DNA from: Siphonodentalium dalli
Taxonomy: Eukaryota > Mollusca > Scaphopoda > Gadilida > Siphonodentaliidae
Length of the DNA: 64,000 nt
Assembly: GCA_032622095.1 (NCBI GenBank)
Contig: CP136066.1
Span: 41,491,835 to 41,555,834, forward strand
Reading direction: 5' to 3'
The position numbers were made by a program, and so were the translations under genes. Numbering within the stretch: the first letter of the stretch is position 1; every line of letters begins with the position of its first letter. Under the pieces are notes generated by a model. The model ran no database searches. It was not told the DNA's origin and saw only the letters and a list, made by a program, of their open reading frames with translations. Shown here piece after piece: positions 11,201 to 23,894 of the stretch.

Positions 11201-13433
11201 CATTGACGTGAAGTTACCTTATTAACCCTTTCTATATTAAAGCACCATTGATGTGTAGTTACCTTATTAACCCTTTCTATATTAAAACATCATTGACGTG
11301 TAGTTACCATGTTAACCCTTTCAATATTAAAGCACCATTGACGGATAGTTGCCTTATTAACCCTGTATATACTAAAGTACCACTGTCGTGTAGTTACCTT
11401 ATTAACCCTTCCTATACATTGACGTGTAGTCACCTTATTAACCCTTTCTATATTAAAGCATTAATTGACAGGCAGTTACCTTATTAACCCTTTCTATACT
11501 AAGTATCATTGGCATGTAGTTACCTTATTAACCCTTTCTATATTAAAGCATTAATTGACAGGTAGTTACCTTAAACAACCCTTTCTATACTAAGTATCAT
11601 AGGTGAGTAGTTACATTATTAACCATTTCTATACTAAAGCGGCATTGACGGGTAATTACCTTATTAACCAGTTTTTTATCAAAGCATCGTTGACGTGCAG
11701 TACCATATTATAACCCTTTCTATATTAAAGCATCATTGACGGGTAGTTACCATATTAACCCTTTCTATATTAAAGCACCATTGGCATGTAATTACCTTAT
11801 TAACCCTTTCTATATTAAAGCATTAATTGACAGGCAGTTACCTTATTAACCCTTTCTATACTAAGTATCATTGGCATGTAGTTACCTTATTAACCCTTTC
11901 TATATTAAAGCATTAATTGACAGGTAGTTACCTTAAACAACCCTTTCTATACTAAGTATCATAGGTGAGTAGTTACATTATTAACCATTTCTATACTAAA
12001 GCGCCATTGACGGGTAATTACCTTATTAACCAGTTTTGTATCAAAGCATCGTTGACGTGCAGTACCATATTATAACCCTTTCTATATTAAAGCATCATTG
12101 ACGGGTAGTTACCATATTAACCCTTTCTATATTAAAGCACCATTGGCATGTAATTACCTTATTAACCCTTTCTATATTAAAGCATTAATTGACAGGCAGT
12201 TACCTTATTAACCCTTTCTATACTAAGTATCATTGGCATGTAGTTACCTTATTAGCCCTTTCTATATTAAAGCATTAATTGACAGGTAGTTACCTTAAAC
12301 AACCCTTTCTATACTAAGTATCATAGGTGAGTAGTTACATTATTAACCATTTCTATACTAAAGCGCCATTGACGGGTAATTACCTTATTAACCAGTTTTG
12401 TATCAAAGCATCGTTGATGTGCAGTACCATATTATAACCCTTTCTATATTAAAGCATCATTGATGGGTAGTTACCATATTAACCCTTTCTATATTAAAGC
12501 ACCATTGGCATGTAATTACCTTATTAACCCTTTCTATATTGAAGCAATAATTGACAGGTAGGCCATAGTTTAGAGAATTATTGACGTGTAGTTACCTTAT
12601 TAACCTTTTCTATATTAAGACATCATTTACGTGTAGTTACCATGTTAACCCTTTCTATATTAAAGTACCATTGACGGGTAGTTGCCTTATTAACCATGTA
12701 TATACCTAAGTATCAGCGTCGTGTAGTTACCTTATTAACCCTTTCTATACTAAGTATCATTGACGTGTAGTTACCTTATTAACCCTTTCTATATAAAAGC
12801 ACCATTGATGGGTTGTTACCTTATTAACCATTTTTGTATTGAAGCATCATTGGCGTGTAATTACCTTATTAACCCTTTCTATATTGAAGCAATAATTGAC
12901 AGGTAGGCCCTAGTTACCTTATTAACCCTTTCTAGAATAAGTGTCATTGGTGATTAGTTACATTATTAACCCTTTCTACACTAAAGCATCATTGACATGA
13001 AGTTACCCTTAACCATTTCTGTATTAAAAAATTATTGACGTGTAGTTACCTTATTAACCCTTTCTATATTGAGACATCATTTACGTGTAGTTACCATGTT
13101 AATCCTTTCTATATTAATTAAAGTATCATTGACTGGTAGTTGCCTTGTTAACCCTGTATATACCTACTAGTAAGTATCAGTGTCGTGTAGTTACCTTATT
13201 AACCCTTTCTATACTAAGTATCATTGGCGGTTAGTTACCTTATTAACCGTTATATACTAAGTACCATTGACGTGTCGTTACCTTATTAACCCTTTCTATG
13301 CAAAAGCACCATTGATGGGTAGTTACATTATTAACCATTTTTGTATTGAAGCATCATTGGCGTGTATATACCTTATTAACCCTTTCTATATTAAAGCATC
13401 ATTGACATGTAGTTACCTTATTACTTGAAGTTT
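8275..13433. repeat. 5.2-kb satellite with higher-order structure
   Basis: The basic unit is about 45 bp and contains GTAGTTACCTTATTAACCCT then TTCTATATTAAAGCATCATT. Groups of eight diverged units form a 362-bp higher-order repeat: the marker GCATTAATTGACAGGCAG recurs at 9289, 9651 and 10013, and again at 11458, 11820 and 12182. The two groups are themselves copies 2169 bp apart. The array starts and ends in ACTTGAAGTT (8275 and about 13423). Open frames inside (for example at 9079 and 11248) are repeat artefacts. Confidence 0.92.
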
Positions 13434-14837
13434 ATTATGACAGTATGACAATACACTACCCCGGACAAATGAAGCAATATCACACTTTATCTAACAGCCT
13501 AGCTATAACTAGTGAACATTAAACTGACAAACAGACAATTTTCAGGGCCATTACCGGTATTTAATATTAAAGGGATACAAAATAAAGATATTTCTAATTA
13601 TCAGTAAGAATTATTCTCTAAGTGATACTTATTATTTCAAATAAATGATTGCGTATACTATAGTAGACCATATACCAACAGGAAAATATTAGTGAATACA
13701 ATTATTGTGTTTCAAAATTCGTTTCGTTTCGTTTCTGCAGCCAAATTACAATCTTAACTTTTAGTTACCGTTACTTCGAAAAGAAGCGCCGATAATTCCT
13801 TGTGGTGTTTTGAGTTAATGTTGTCGCGAATCAACGCGGAATGACAGAAGGAAATGGTGTATTGGCTACAAACGGATAAACTGTGAACTTCTATATAAGA
13901 TTCGCCGATGTTGTCCGCATGGATGTGCGCAAATATCGAAAAAGACTGAATTTCATGTGACAACAAATATTTCAATTCCCGGTACAGTAAGAATTAAGCT
14001 ACGATAACGAAACGGATCAACTATAGTATTGAACGGCCATCTGCCCATAACCAGAATATTCCCGCTGACACATCTGTATGACCTGGAATATTTGTATCAC
14101 ATGAAAACCACTGACAGTGGACATAGTGCATTGGGATTGAATTGAAAAGTAATACATGTACAGTACATTGTAATTATTTGTAATTGTCACGCTACGACAA
14201 TACGCAAAATTTAATTTGTGGTACCGGTACAAGCATGATGCAGTGGCAGTGGCCTGATCATGCACCTGTCCAGAAGAAAATTGAGAAGTTTGATCTGCGA
14301 TAGTAAGGGGTCTGTACTACTGTACATGTGGCCATAGACTCATACGGTACTGATAGTGTTAAGCCTGCTGTTACAATAATACTACTTTTGCTGTTTTACT
14401 GGTCTTACTGTGTCAATGTGACATTGTTAATTCAGTTCCACTCTAATGTACATTAACTGGCAATGATGCATCACTATTAAAAGCACCGGTAATCCCTACA
14501 TACCAGGAGGACGCGGCATTGAAACTTGGTACAACAGTTGTTACACGACAAAGAAAATTATCAACAAGTTCATGGTAACAATTGTTACAATTTACAAATA
14601 TTTAAGGATTATACTAATGCAATTTGATGAGTAGATGCGTGACTGATAAAAGAATTAGAGACTCCATATTTACTCAAAAGATAACAGTATACGATGCCAT
14701 AGAGTTATTCCATAACACCTCAACCTTTGGTGGATAACAGCAAACTAATGAAAATGATGAAACCCAGACTCAACATCAAGACTACATGTGCATGCATAAG
14801 TGACGGTTCAATGATTTTGACTCCCATCAGATGATAT
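13434..14837. other. No gene recognised
   Basis: Unique-looking AT-rich sequence. Minus-strand frames at 13754-13975 and 14017-14265 have no recognisable domain, splice context or relatives in the window. Confidence 0.3.
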
Positions 14838-14840
14838 TTA

Positions 14841-15219
14841 GGCGACACCAATTTTTAAGTCTGGTTTACGATAATGTGGGGAGAAAAAAAGTAGATGCAG
14901 GACAGTGCAGGAGGGAAAAAAATAAAAAAGATTGTCCCCCCAATTTATATCAAGTAAATTGTGGAATTTCACATAAATTTTACAAAATTGTGAAAAAATG
15001 TTTTTGAATAAAATTCTGAACCAAACAATACATATCTTGTCATGAAATACATGAAAATATGGATATGTAAATGATCATAAGCAGAACCGGATGCGACAAG
15101 ACATGAAAATCGGTACGCATGTAAAATATTTTGGGAGAAAACAGTTTTATTTTTTTTCATGAAATGGACAAAAAGTTGTAGGAGGTGTTCGTAAACCATA
15201 CTTAAAAATTGGTGTCGCC
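14841..15219. mobile_element. MITE with TTA target duplication
   Basis: The left end GGCGACACCAATTTTTAAGT and the right end ACTTAAAAATTGGTGTCGCC are inverted copies over about 30 bp with a few mismatches. TTA lies immediately outside both ends (14838-14840 and 15220-15222). A 3-bp TTA duplication is typical of PIF/Harbinger-type elements. No transposase is present. A truncated relative lies at 18537-18604. Confidence 0.8.
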
Positions 15220-15408
15220 TTAGGCTCATGTTAACACAGGTTCACATATTCTCAAAATAATTGTCTTCCTCAACCGTACTAGTATTTATATCTGATAGAA
15301 CCTACTGTTCCAGTGTTGATGCAAGTTACATGCAACGTGGTCATGTTACTTCAAACCAGTTGCAATGTTCCTTCGTGAAAATAAATGTCAATGCAACTTA
15401 CTCTCGGG

Positions 15409-15535
15409 CTCCAAATAAAAGTGCAGGCCCAAATAATAGTGCAGGGGGGGGGGGGAATTCCATTGAAATTTATTAAATAAAAGTACAGACCCAAATAATA
15501 GTGCAGGGGGAACTCTGAGCAAAACATCAACTGTG
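15409..15535. repeat. Short direct repeats around an 11-base G tract
   Basis: Variants of CCAAATAATAGTGCAGGGGG occur three times in 130 bp. The words resemble the complement of the CCTGTACTATTATT-type words inside the neighbouring MITE at 15632-16030. Confidence 0.45.
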
Positions 15536-15631
15536 GTTAACCAAATAATTTGTATAGATGGCATGTAGTACAGGTACATGTACATGTATGTATCATGTGG
15601 TGTTTTGGTATGCCATATACTTGAATATGTA

Positions 15632-16030
15632 CTCTTGAGTGCCTAATAAACATACATGTACGATTATTAAAATCGAGGTAAAATTCCCACCTGTACGATC
15701 GTTATTTGGTCCTGCATGTACGTTTATTAAATTAACCAAAAGAAATAATTCACCAATCTTAAATTGTGTTATTCATAGATAAATGAACTCTGATTGTTGA
15801 CAGTGATCAGCACACTGTAGATTCACAGACCTGGCTATCAATCAAAACTATTTCTGTCACATGGCATCAGTATATAAACCAGTCAGATGGTGCGTTTTAT
15901 TGGGATGTATGGTACTAATAGTTCCAGTCTGTACGTTTATTCCGCCCTGTACTATTATTCAGTTACACGACATTTTCCAACCTGTACTAGTCTATTATTC
16001 CACCCTGTACTTTTATTAGGCACTCAAGAG
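15632..16030. mobile_element. MITE with TA target duplication
   Basis: The termini CTCTTGAGTGCCTAATAAA and TTTATTAGGCACTCAAGAG are perfect inverted copies. TA flanks both sides (15630-15631 and 16031-16032), as in Tc1/mariner-type elements. The interior has loose CCTGTAC-TATTATTC repeats and no transposase. Confidence 0.8.
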
Positions 16031-16032
16031 TA

Positions 16033-16775
16033 ATGTTTGCAACAGTGAAGTTGTCGATTAATCAAAATAACGTAAATACTATGAGGCATTGCTGCGGTCA
16101 GCGGCATTGTAATTGAATGTGGTTGAACAGTCAAATACCGGTGGTCAATCTTGTTGCGGGGTGGGGTCATTTAATTAGGACATATCTATATTTATGTTAA
16201 ACTAGTCTCTTGTGTAGTTTGGGTTACTATTAATAAGATATTTAATGAATGTTTGGAATGTATGGTAGCATTCTTACTAGTACCTGGATAAACATATGCC
16301 ATGCACAACGCTGGTCATCATATCATCACCACTGTGGGCAATAAACCCCGGCGGGCATCAGTAAACCGCTCATCGGGCTATAAAAATTAGAGTTTTCCAT
16401 ACCAGGGTTAGTCTAATCAATTAAAATTGGTCAATTTAGAGGTTATACCAACCAGTGGAAGACGTACATGTTTATTCAGATATCTATCAGTTTTCGAGAA
16501 AAACCCCATCTTAGTCGAGCAGACTTAGAATATCGGTGTAAACTTAAATTTCATTCAGCAAAACTTTCACGGCAGAATAAAAAAATAGTACATTATAATC
16601 ACTTACTACATGTAGCCCAGGTGCAGTGCTAGCCTACATACTACCAAAACTTTTGGTCGGTTTCTCGATGTCTGACACTTGTAAACGCTTGAACGGGTAT
16701 ATAGTACATGTATGTGAATTAAAGATCTTATTAGTGACACGACACTTCACAAGATGCTAGACATACATTTGTAAC
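16033..16775. other. No gene recognised
   Basis: AT-rich sequence without a supported gene, RNA or inverted element. Confidence 0.3.
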
Positions 16776-16777
16776 TA

Positions 16778-16939
16778 CAGTAATGCTCTAATTAATCGAC
16801 TCCTTAACCACAGCAGAATTATGGGTAACTTGGGGAGAGCTTTCCGATGAATGACAACAAGCCATATTTCCGACTAAATCCTGAAAAGTTACACATAATT
16901 CTGCTGTGGTTAAGGGGTCGATTACTTAGGACATTACTG
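16778..16939. mobile_element. Small TA-flanked MITE, CAGTAATG family
   Basis: Inverted ends CAGTAATG and CATTACTG lie between TA dinucleotides. Longer inverted blocks follow inside (AATCGACTCCTTAACCACAG and a near-complement). A second copy is at 52447-52577, and a half-copy may start near 17823. Confidence 0.75.
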
Positions 16940-17419
16940 TATCTGTTTTAGTGCACATCAAATTGATTTGTTGTATTTCCTCTTGTAATTTGTCTTTGAT
17001 TGTGTTCGCCATTTCGATGGACTACATGTACTGACATCAATGACTGAAATGAGTCACAATTTAGCAGTGCAGCCAATTATATAGATAAACAGAATTAAAT
17101 AGCATCCAAATTCCAAATGACCATAAATGATAAAACAAACTTTATTGAGCACATTTTTAATACTAGTAATTACAGCTACAATGAAAGCATACAGTTTGAG
17201 CTTCTTTATAATACCACTGAGTTAGGTGATGTTTTGATATTTTTGTTTTGGCACCTAATAAAAATTCTAAGTATGGTAAAACTGTCTGTATACAAAGTTT
17301 ATCTGACCGTGATGAATAAAACCTATAAATGGGATCATATACATGTATGTTAGATATCATTACATGATTATTTGAAAACACATATCCGTATGGAAAACAA
17401 ACTATTTTACCACTGGCCA

Positions 17420-17545
17420 AGTGGTCCTGCTAATATGCTATGATGCTGGTGGTCCTGCTGAATTGCTATGATGCGGGTAGCGCAATTCATAGCAATTCAG
17501 CAGGACCCAACCGCATATCATAGCACATTAGCAGGAACACTTGAA
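17420..17545. repeat. Foldback hairpin element
   Basis: The inner 21 bp (17452-17472) beginning GGTCCTGCTGAATTGCTATG and its exact complement around 17490-17510 flank a loop of about 15 bases. The outer arms (TCCTGCTAATATGCTATGAT and its near-complement) extend the stem to about 55 bp. It is probably a foldback MITE. Confidence 0.7.
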
Positions 17546-18214
17546 CAGGGGTATATTTACAGTGTCAAATCGAATGGGCATCTTTTAACAATATTTTTTA
17601 ACAATTTCCTAGAAGTGTTTGAAAATTGAGAACTGAATTTATATTTTTTTTTATGAGGTTTCGATTGAAAAATTTCTAACTTAGCACATCAGGATTAACA
17701 GACTACCGGTATGTTTGGTATATTTTTCTGTAATCGACACCTGCTGAGGTGGGGAAATATCATCCATTTTCGCACAGCTATATTCTCTTTCCCAACAAAG
17801 TCCATAGAACATACATGTAAAATTACAGCTATGCTTTAATTAATCAACTCGCCTTATAAAGGTTGACCATCGGGTATTACTGCAGTATTCAGGCGTGTTC
17901 ATGTGATCAACCGCAGTCAGTTATACCGCTGCAGAATGTGGTCCACCTCACATTTGCAGTTAGGTTGTATTTTTCATGCGATGTTTAAATGAATTATTTT
18001 TTTAAGTTGACATTGTAACCACACCAGAATTTTTTTTTATTGTTTCAAAATGTCTAGATAGAATTCAGAATTTTAGTGGTAAAACAATTAACTTGGTTAT
18101 CACAGACATATTACTGTGGTAAGATTACTAGCGGATACCGCATGTCAACAGGGACTGCATGCTCTAATTATTATCAGGTTTAACATGTTAATATTGGATA
18201 CAGTTCATCGAGAC
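17546..18214. other. No gene recognised
   Basis: AT-rich. It includes a possible half-copy of the CAGTAATG MITE near 17823 and nothing coding that I can support. Confidence 0.3.
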
Positions 18215-18508
18215 TTAATAGTGGCCCAGACAAATTTGACGAGCCGACGGTCTCAGACCAAATTGCAGATGAAGATGGATAACTCTAAAATCAAGAGGCT
18301 TTGTGTTGATAATAAGGCCAAACTTCATAGAACAGCATGTTGATAAATATAATGTATCGGGCAATTTTATACTATACATGCAGTTGACAGTGGTTAGCAT
18401 TATTTTTGGGCAATTAATCGATTCTGATAACTGAAGCAGCATTTCTAAAAAAAATGATGTTGGAATCTGATTATATGGGGACCATCGAATCTGATTGAGC
18501 ACCTTTAA
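18215..18508. mobile_element. MITE, AAAGGTACTCAATC family, copy d
   Basis: This is the right half of the family. It contains GATGGATAACTCTAAAATC and GGTTAGCATTATTTTTGG and ends TCTGATTGAGCACCTTTAA with TTAA at 18505-18508. The left half is missing. Confidence 0.65.
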
Positions 18509-18536
18509 TAGTTAACTATATGAGCTAAATACACAT

Positions 18537-18604
18537 AAGGCGACACCAATTTTTAAGTCCGGTTTACGAACACCTCCTACAACTTTTTTTCCATTTCATG
18601 AACC
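18537..18604. mobile_element. Truncated copy of the 14841 MITE
   Basis: It begins TAAGGCGACACCAATTTTTA and matches the left terminal region of that family for about 65 bp before ending abruptly. Confidence 0.65.
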
Positions 18605-19190
18605 CAAAGAATTTACACGCATAATAGGCATTTAAACTTTGAAAATTGCAGGTTTTGCTCTAAATTTACATATTCCCATCTTAAAAAATTATTTGATTTC
18701 CTGTATCGCAATACACATGATATCATGATATGCGTATCATTGATAGTGTATCCCAATACAATGCATGAATTCGCTATGAATCATTACAGTCCCACAAAAA
18801 ATGGGAACTGCAGTTATCTCTCATTGATTTTAACTCAATAACCACATGTCGCGGAAATGTGTGTTGTCGATTAGTCTACTTCGACTTGATTTTTTACTGT
18901 CGATTAGTCAACTATGAAAAACCCAAGCCATTTCAATACTAATGCAGTATCTGCTGGTATTAAATCTTACTGCAGTAATATTTTTGTTGTAACCAAGTGA
19001 ATTACTGCAGTGTTTTAACCACGTAAACCGCATTAATTTTTCTCATGACCGCCTTTCAGTCAGATCATTCTTTACAGTACTTACCATGTACATGTACCAT
19101 ATGTTCTATTTGGGGATGGACCATGATATGTCACTTTGTGGGTTTAGTTTATAGAATTGGTGCAGTTGCACACTGCATCACTGCCTAACT
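18605..19190. other. No gene recognised
   Basis: Non-coding sequence, with repeated TGTCGATTAGTC words near 18860-18910. Confidence 0.3.
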
Positions 19191-20480
19191 CATTGCAAAT
19201 GGAGGTCTCTTAATACATTTACATGTGTATAGTTTATCAGTGCAATTTGGCTTTTTGGATGAAAACCAAAACTCGATAAGTCCATACAATAGGAACAATT
19301 TGATTGAAATTTAAAGCAGAAATATAGCTTGGAGCAATTCATAGGGTCACATAACCATTACCGCAATTATGTATATTATTACATGTACCTCAATCATATT
19401 TATGATGATTCAATGACAGTGCGTTAGACCGAGTGGTCATTACTAGTATTCCGATGGGTTCGATTGTCAAGAAGTTCAATAGTTTGAGGGTTCAATAGTC
19501 CAAAGGTTCAATGGTAACCGCGTTGAGGGTATCAATTACTGTACCGTAGTACAAAGTTATTTACTTGAGACATAACATGTATTGTCGATATACATGTACA
19601 CAATGAATGTTTTATCCAATTGATATTTTATGAATACATCTGCTCACAAGCCCCTGGAGAAAAATACAATAATACCAATATGGACTATACCAGTGACTGG
19701 TATACTCACTGTATAGTCTATATTGGTATTTCAGTTTTTTTTCCCAGGGGCCTGTGTATGTAGATGTACTGATAGATGCTTTGGGGGAGATATTTTGTGT
19801 ATAATTGGGTGTCTACTATGTTACCTAATTGTACATGTAACTGTCACTATAAACTGGGCATGAAGATTACAACTTGGGAGACTATTATTATTGCGGCCTC
19901 ATTGCAAATGGGGGCCTCTTGAACGGTACATGTGTATACTAGTAGTTCTTCGTTGCAATTTGGATGAAAAATCAGTGTCGATACAATTGGAACAATTTAA
20001 AGGACATTTACTAGTAAAGCAGAAAAATTACTTGGACCAATTCCTGAGGTCACATAAACCATTAACTCAATCATGTACAGTGCATTAGTCAGAGTGTTCA
20101 TTACTAGTACATGTAGTTCGATGGGTTCGATTGTCAGGAAGTTCAATAGTTTGAGGGTTCAAATGGTCCAAGGTTCAATTGATGGTACATAGGTTTGAAA
20201 GAATCGATTGTGTTTTACAACACATTAATTTAGTCAGTTATATACATGTACATGTATGGTAATAGTATTACCCTCATGCAAAATAAATTACCCGAGACAT
20301 AGCATGTATTACCCATGAAAATATACACAAATTAATGCAATATTTATGCAATTTATAGTTTACGCATACATGTACTGATGCTTTGGGGGAGATATTTTGT
20401 GTGTAAATGGGTGGCTATAATTAGACCTAACATGACTGTCTCGCTATAAAATGGGCATGAAGATTACAAATTTTGAGACA
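19191..20480. repeat. Diverged tandem duplication, about 600-700 bp unit
   Basis: Copy 1 (19191-19890) and copy 2 (19891-20480) share long blocks in the same order. These include CATTGCAAATGG, CAGAAA-ATA, GATGGGTTCGATTGTCA, AGTTCAATAGTTTGAGGGTT, GGGGGAGATATTTTGTGT and GGGCATGAAGATTACAA. Copy 1 is longer because it carries an inverted-repeat insertion at 19638-19757 that copy 2 lacks. Confidence 0.8.
19638..19757. mobile_element. Foldback MITE, presence/absence within a duplication
   Basis: The arms ACAAGCCCCTGG and CCAGGGGCCTGTG, then AATACCAATATGGACTATAC and its near-complement, fold into a hairpin about 120 bp long. The second tandem copy has an uninterrupted sequence at the matching point (around 20365-20375), which shows that this is an insertion. 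Confidence 0.75.
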
Positions 20481-20837
20481 ATGTACACTCTATAATAACC
20501 AAACACCCAGGTTATCAGACTCTCGGACTAATGCACAGTACTCATGATTTCCGCTTGGATCTCACATATTTGAAAATAAAAAAAATTGTTAGGTGAATCA
20601 GCTACATGTACTTGTACAGGTACATGTACTTGTAAATGAAGTAAATTGAAAACATTGATGCACAATTTTCAGGTGGCATGCATGATTCATACCCCTCTGC
20701 TAATTTGGTAGTCGGGATTCATTTGCGCAGTTTAACCGGTATTCAGGATTCAACAAAAAGGCTGGTTCGCAGCTTTTCTAGCACAAAATTAATTTTGTTT
20801 TACTATTTTCCAGCCCAAATGACATTTATGATGTAAT

Positions 20838-21563
20838 TGTCCCCCGAAAATTTCGGGGGATTATTAAAATAGCCAGTGTCCGTCCGTCCGTTTGTCCGGA
20901 AATGGTTTCCAGATGATAACTTTAGTTTCGGTTATTAGATCAAAAGCAAATTTGGTATGTGTGTTTATCAGACCAAAATAAAGATCAAGTTCGAATATGG
21001 GTTTGCTCTGCCCATTTTTGCAAGAGTTATGGCCCTTTTTTTACTTAGAATTTGTAATTTTCTGGTTTCCGGATGATAACTTCAGTTTGTGTGATCATAT
21101 CTGAAACAAATGTGGTATGTAAGTTTATCAGACCAAAATACAGGTCAAGTTCGAATAAAGGTGTGCTCCGCCCATTTTTGCGAGAGTTATGGCCCGTTTT
21201 TACTTAGAATTTTGTAATTTTCTGGTTTCCGGATGATAACTTCAGTTCGTGTGATCATATCTGAACCAAATTTGGTATGTGAGTTTATCAGCCCTATTAA
21301 CAGGTCAAGTTCGAATATGGGTTTACCAATATTTGCGAGAGTTATGGTCCTTTTTCGACTTAGAATCGTGTTAATTTCTGGTTTCCGGATCATAATTTTA
21401 GTTTGTGTGATCATATCTGAATCAAATTTAGTATGATAGTTTATTATTCACCATTTCATGGGACACTGGTTGGATTGTTCTGAAATGTAGTATCAGATTT
21501 AGGGTCCTTGATATTTTTTTCAGACAAGCTGATGCCCCAATAAAGCCACTTTTTCGGGGGACA
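20838..21563. mobile_element. CCCCCGAAA-ended repeat with four 159-bp internal units
   Basis: It opens TTGTCCCCCGAAA and closes TTTTCGGGGGACA, an inverted pair. Inside, the phrase TGGTTTCCGGATGATAAC recurs near 20904, 21063, 21222 and 21378. A CCGTCCGTCCG run precedes the first unit. Frames on both strands are repeat artefacts. Confidence 0.75.
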
Positions 21564-23033
21564 CTGCGGCCGGGCGTCCTTTTATTCAATCTCTTATCTA
21601 TAGGTATGTAGAAGTTATGTATACAACTTCAGCAAATACTAGTACATGTATATGAAAACTATATTATTAGTGTAATATTAGTTTTCATTCAATATTTCCT
21701 TACTTGTAACTGGTACGCATGATTCAACCTTTTACATTAACTGGTATTGGGGCCAGGGAGGTGGGGGTGGTGACACCTTCCATACTGGTGTATTCAATTG
21801 TGAGTGGCCTTTAAGAGGGTGTTAACCCTCCTATCACCCATGAATACTGAATACCAGTTCACAGTTTTCTCACATTTGCTGAAATAGTATCCAAAACATC
21901 AACATATCAAGAGGTATTAGACTGAATTAGATAAAAATATATCACTTGGGTCTGTTTAGGCTGGAAAATACTCAAAATTTGAATAATTTTCTGCTACCGG
22001 TATTATATCTGCATACTATCCTTTTTGCTGAATCATGAATGCCGGTTATATTACCGTGTGAAATCCTGGTACCAGATAACATTGGGTATGTATATAGCAT
22101 ACCACCTGAAAATGGCCTGAATATCGCATGCCAAAGCGGGGTGGGGGTGTGTGACACCCTCCTTGATCATAGTCTGTATTCTACAGGGTATGTTAACTGT
22201 TTCGAGTTGGTGCAATTAATGTGATTGTTTAATCTCTACCATCTGAAATCTATTTTTTATAGCATATTTTGCTATCTGATCAATTGTTACTGATATTAAA
22301 AAGGATAAAGATGGTGTGTCTCTTTCCCAAATGTTCTGCTTACATGTACATTTGGGGGTTTATGAGTCAAATAATAATAGACAACATGTCCTTCTAACAC
22401 TAAGAAATAATGTGTTCTTATGAACCAAGACAAAATATGACTATTTCTGGAGCATTACAGCACACTATTACAAATATATATTTGTAAGCAGTGAGATAAT
22501 GACAGGAAACATGTCCTTAGACTAAAAAATTATTTTTTGGTGTGTATTTCACATCACAGCTCATTTGTATACTCACATTAGTTTATGTCATCCAAAGGGA
22601 GAAACCCATTTAGAAAGTTTAAATGAGACAAAACTACCTCACTGTAGATGTAGTTGCAAGGTAAAACATGTACATGTATACTGGTAAATGACATTGGAAC
22701 TAAAATAATGATTTTTGTGTCCACCGGTATGTCATGTACCGGTATACATTGCAACTACATGTACATGTAACTTGCCTAACACACCATATACATGTATGCA
22801 GAGGGAATTGCAAGTGTTTTTTAATCAAAAATTTAACCCACCTCTTGTTGTCAGTAAGTTTTAACCCATGCAGTTTAATGAGTTTATATATTTATGTATT
22901 ACATGTGTTTCTATACATGTATTTTATCTTTAGTTAGTTTGTTGTCCTTGAATAAACTTGTATTGCTGCACAATCAGTTTCCTTAATGTTCTATTATACT
23001 AAAACAACTCCATTGATAACAATACCCCTGCAT
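21564..23033. other. No gene recognised; one weak inverted element
   Basis: AACTGGTATT near 21739 and AATACCAGTT near 21852 could be the ends of a small element of about 120 bp. The rest, including open frames near 21972-22224, has no family resemblance. Confidence 0.3.
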
Positions 23034-23821
23034 CCCATCCAAATCTACTTCATTGCCATCATCATTTCACTTTGGATCCCCACCCAGGTGTACCTTGGTG
23101 TTATTCACCCAGGTGTTCCTTGGTGTTTCCTACCCATGTGTACCTTGGTGTTTCCCACCCAGTTGTACCTTGGTGTTTTCTTACCCAGGTGTACCTTGGT
23201 GTTTTCTTACCCAGGTGTACCTTGGTGTTTTCCTACCCAGGTGTACCTTGGTGTTTCCTTACCTGGGTGTACCTTGGTGTTTTCTAACCAGGTGCATCTC
23301 AGTGGGAAATCCACCTGGGTAAGAAAACACCAAGATACACCGGCGTAAGAAAACACCAAGGTACATCTGGGTTGGAAACATCAAGGTACACCTGGGTGGG
23401 GAACACCCAGGTAGGAAACATCAGGGTTCACCTGGGTGAAGTACACCTGGGTGGGAAACACCCAGGTAGGAAACATCAGGGTACACCTGGGTGAATAACA
23501 CCATGGTACACCTGGGTGGGGGAAACACCTGGGTGAATAACACCATGGTACACCTGGGTGGGGGAAACACCCAGGTAGGAAACACCAGGGTACACCTGGG
23601 TGGGAAACACCCAGGTAGGGTACACCTGGGTGTGGTCACCTGGGTAAATACACCCAGGTTTATCCATACCAGGGTTTTTATCCAGTTTCAGGTGGGTAAA
23701 TCATGGTAAAACCCAGGTTTCCGGGGGTCTTGATGGTTGGTGGATATCTTGGTAGATAGATTTACCTGGGTTTCGGCCCAAAAAACCTGGGTGGATTTAC
23801 CCAGGTAGATTTTTATATGGG
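23034..23821. repeat. Minisatellite-cored element, 25-bp units in two orientations
   Basis: About eight units like CCCAGGTGTACCTTGGTGTT run at 23083-23290. The array then inverts to AACACCAAGGTACACCTGGG-type units at 23310-23660. The right border ends CCAGGTAGATTTTTATATGG(G). A weak complement, CCCATCCAAATCTAC, lies at 23034. The right border matches the terminus at 7916. Proline/cysteine-rich frames here are repeat artefacts. Confidence 0.75.
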
Positions 23822-23894
23822 AATATACGTGCAATTTGTCAAGGAGCGTGGCTTTGGTGTCTGACAAGGACTATTCTCTCCCAGACCATATATG

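Noticed and set aside
8275-13433. A CRISPR array or protein-coding repeats in the 45-bp periodic region
   Set aside because: Whole units drift together, with no constant repeat and unique spacer pattern, and the genome is clearly eukaryotic. Open frames follow from the repeat.
14969-15229. An 86-codon minus-strand frame
   Set aside because: It lies within, and includes, the inverted termini of a MITE.
17163-17420. Overlapping frames on both strands
   Set aside because: No recognisable family, splice context or repeats to support either strand.
20838-21563. Small membrane proteins in overlapping frames
   Set aside because: Open on both strands because of 159-bp tandem units in a TIR element.
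22986-23709. Pro/Cys-rich proteins
   Set aside because: The frames follow the 25-bp minisatellite and occur in all three frames.
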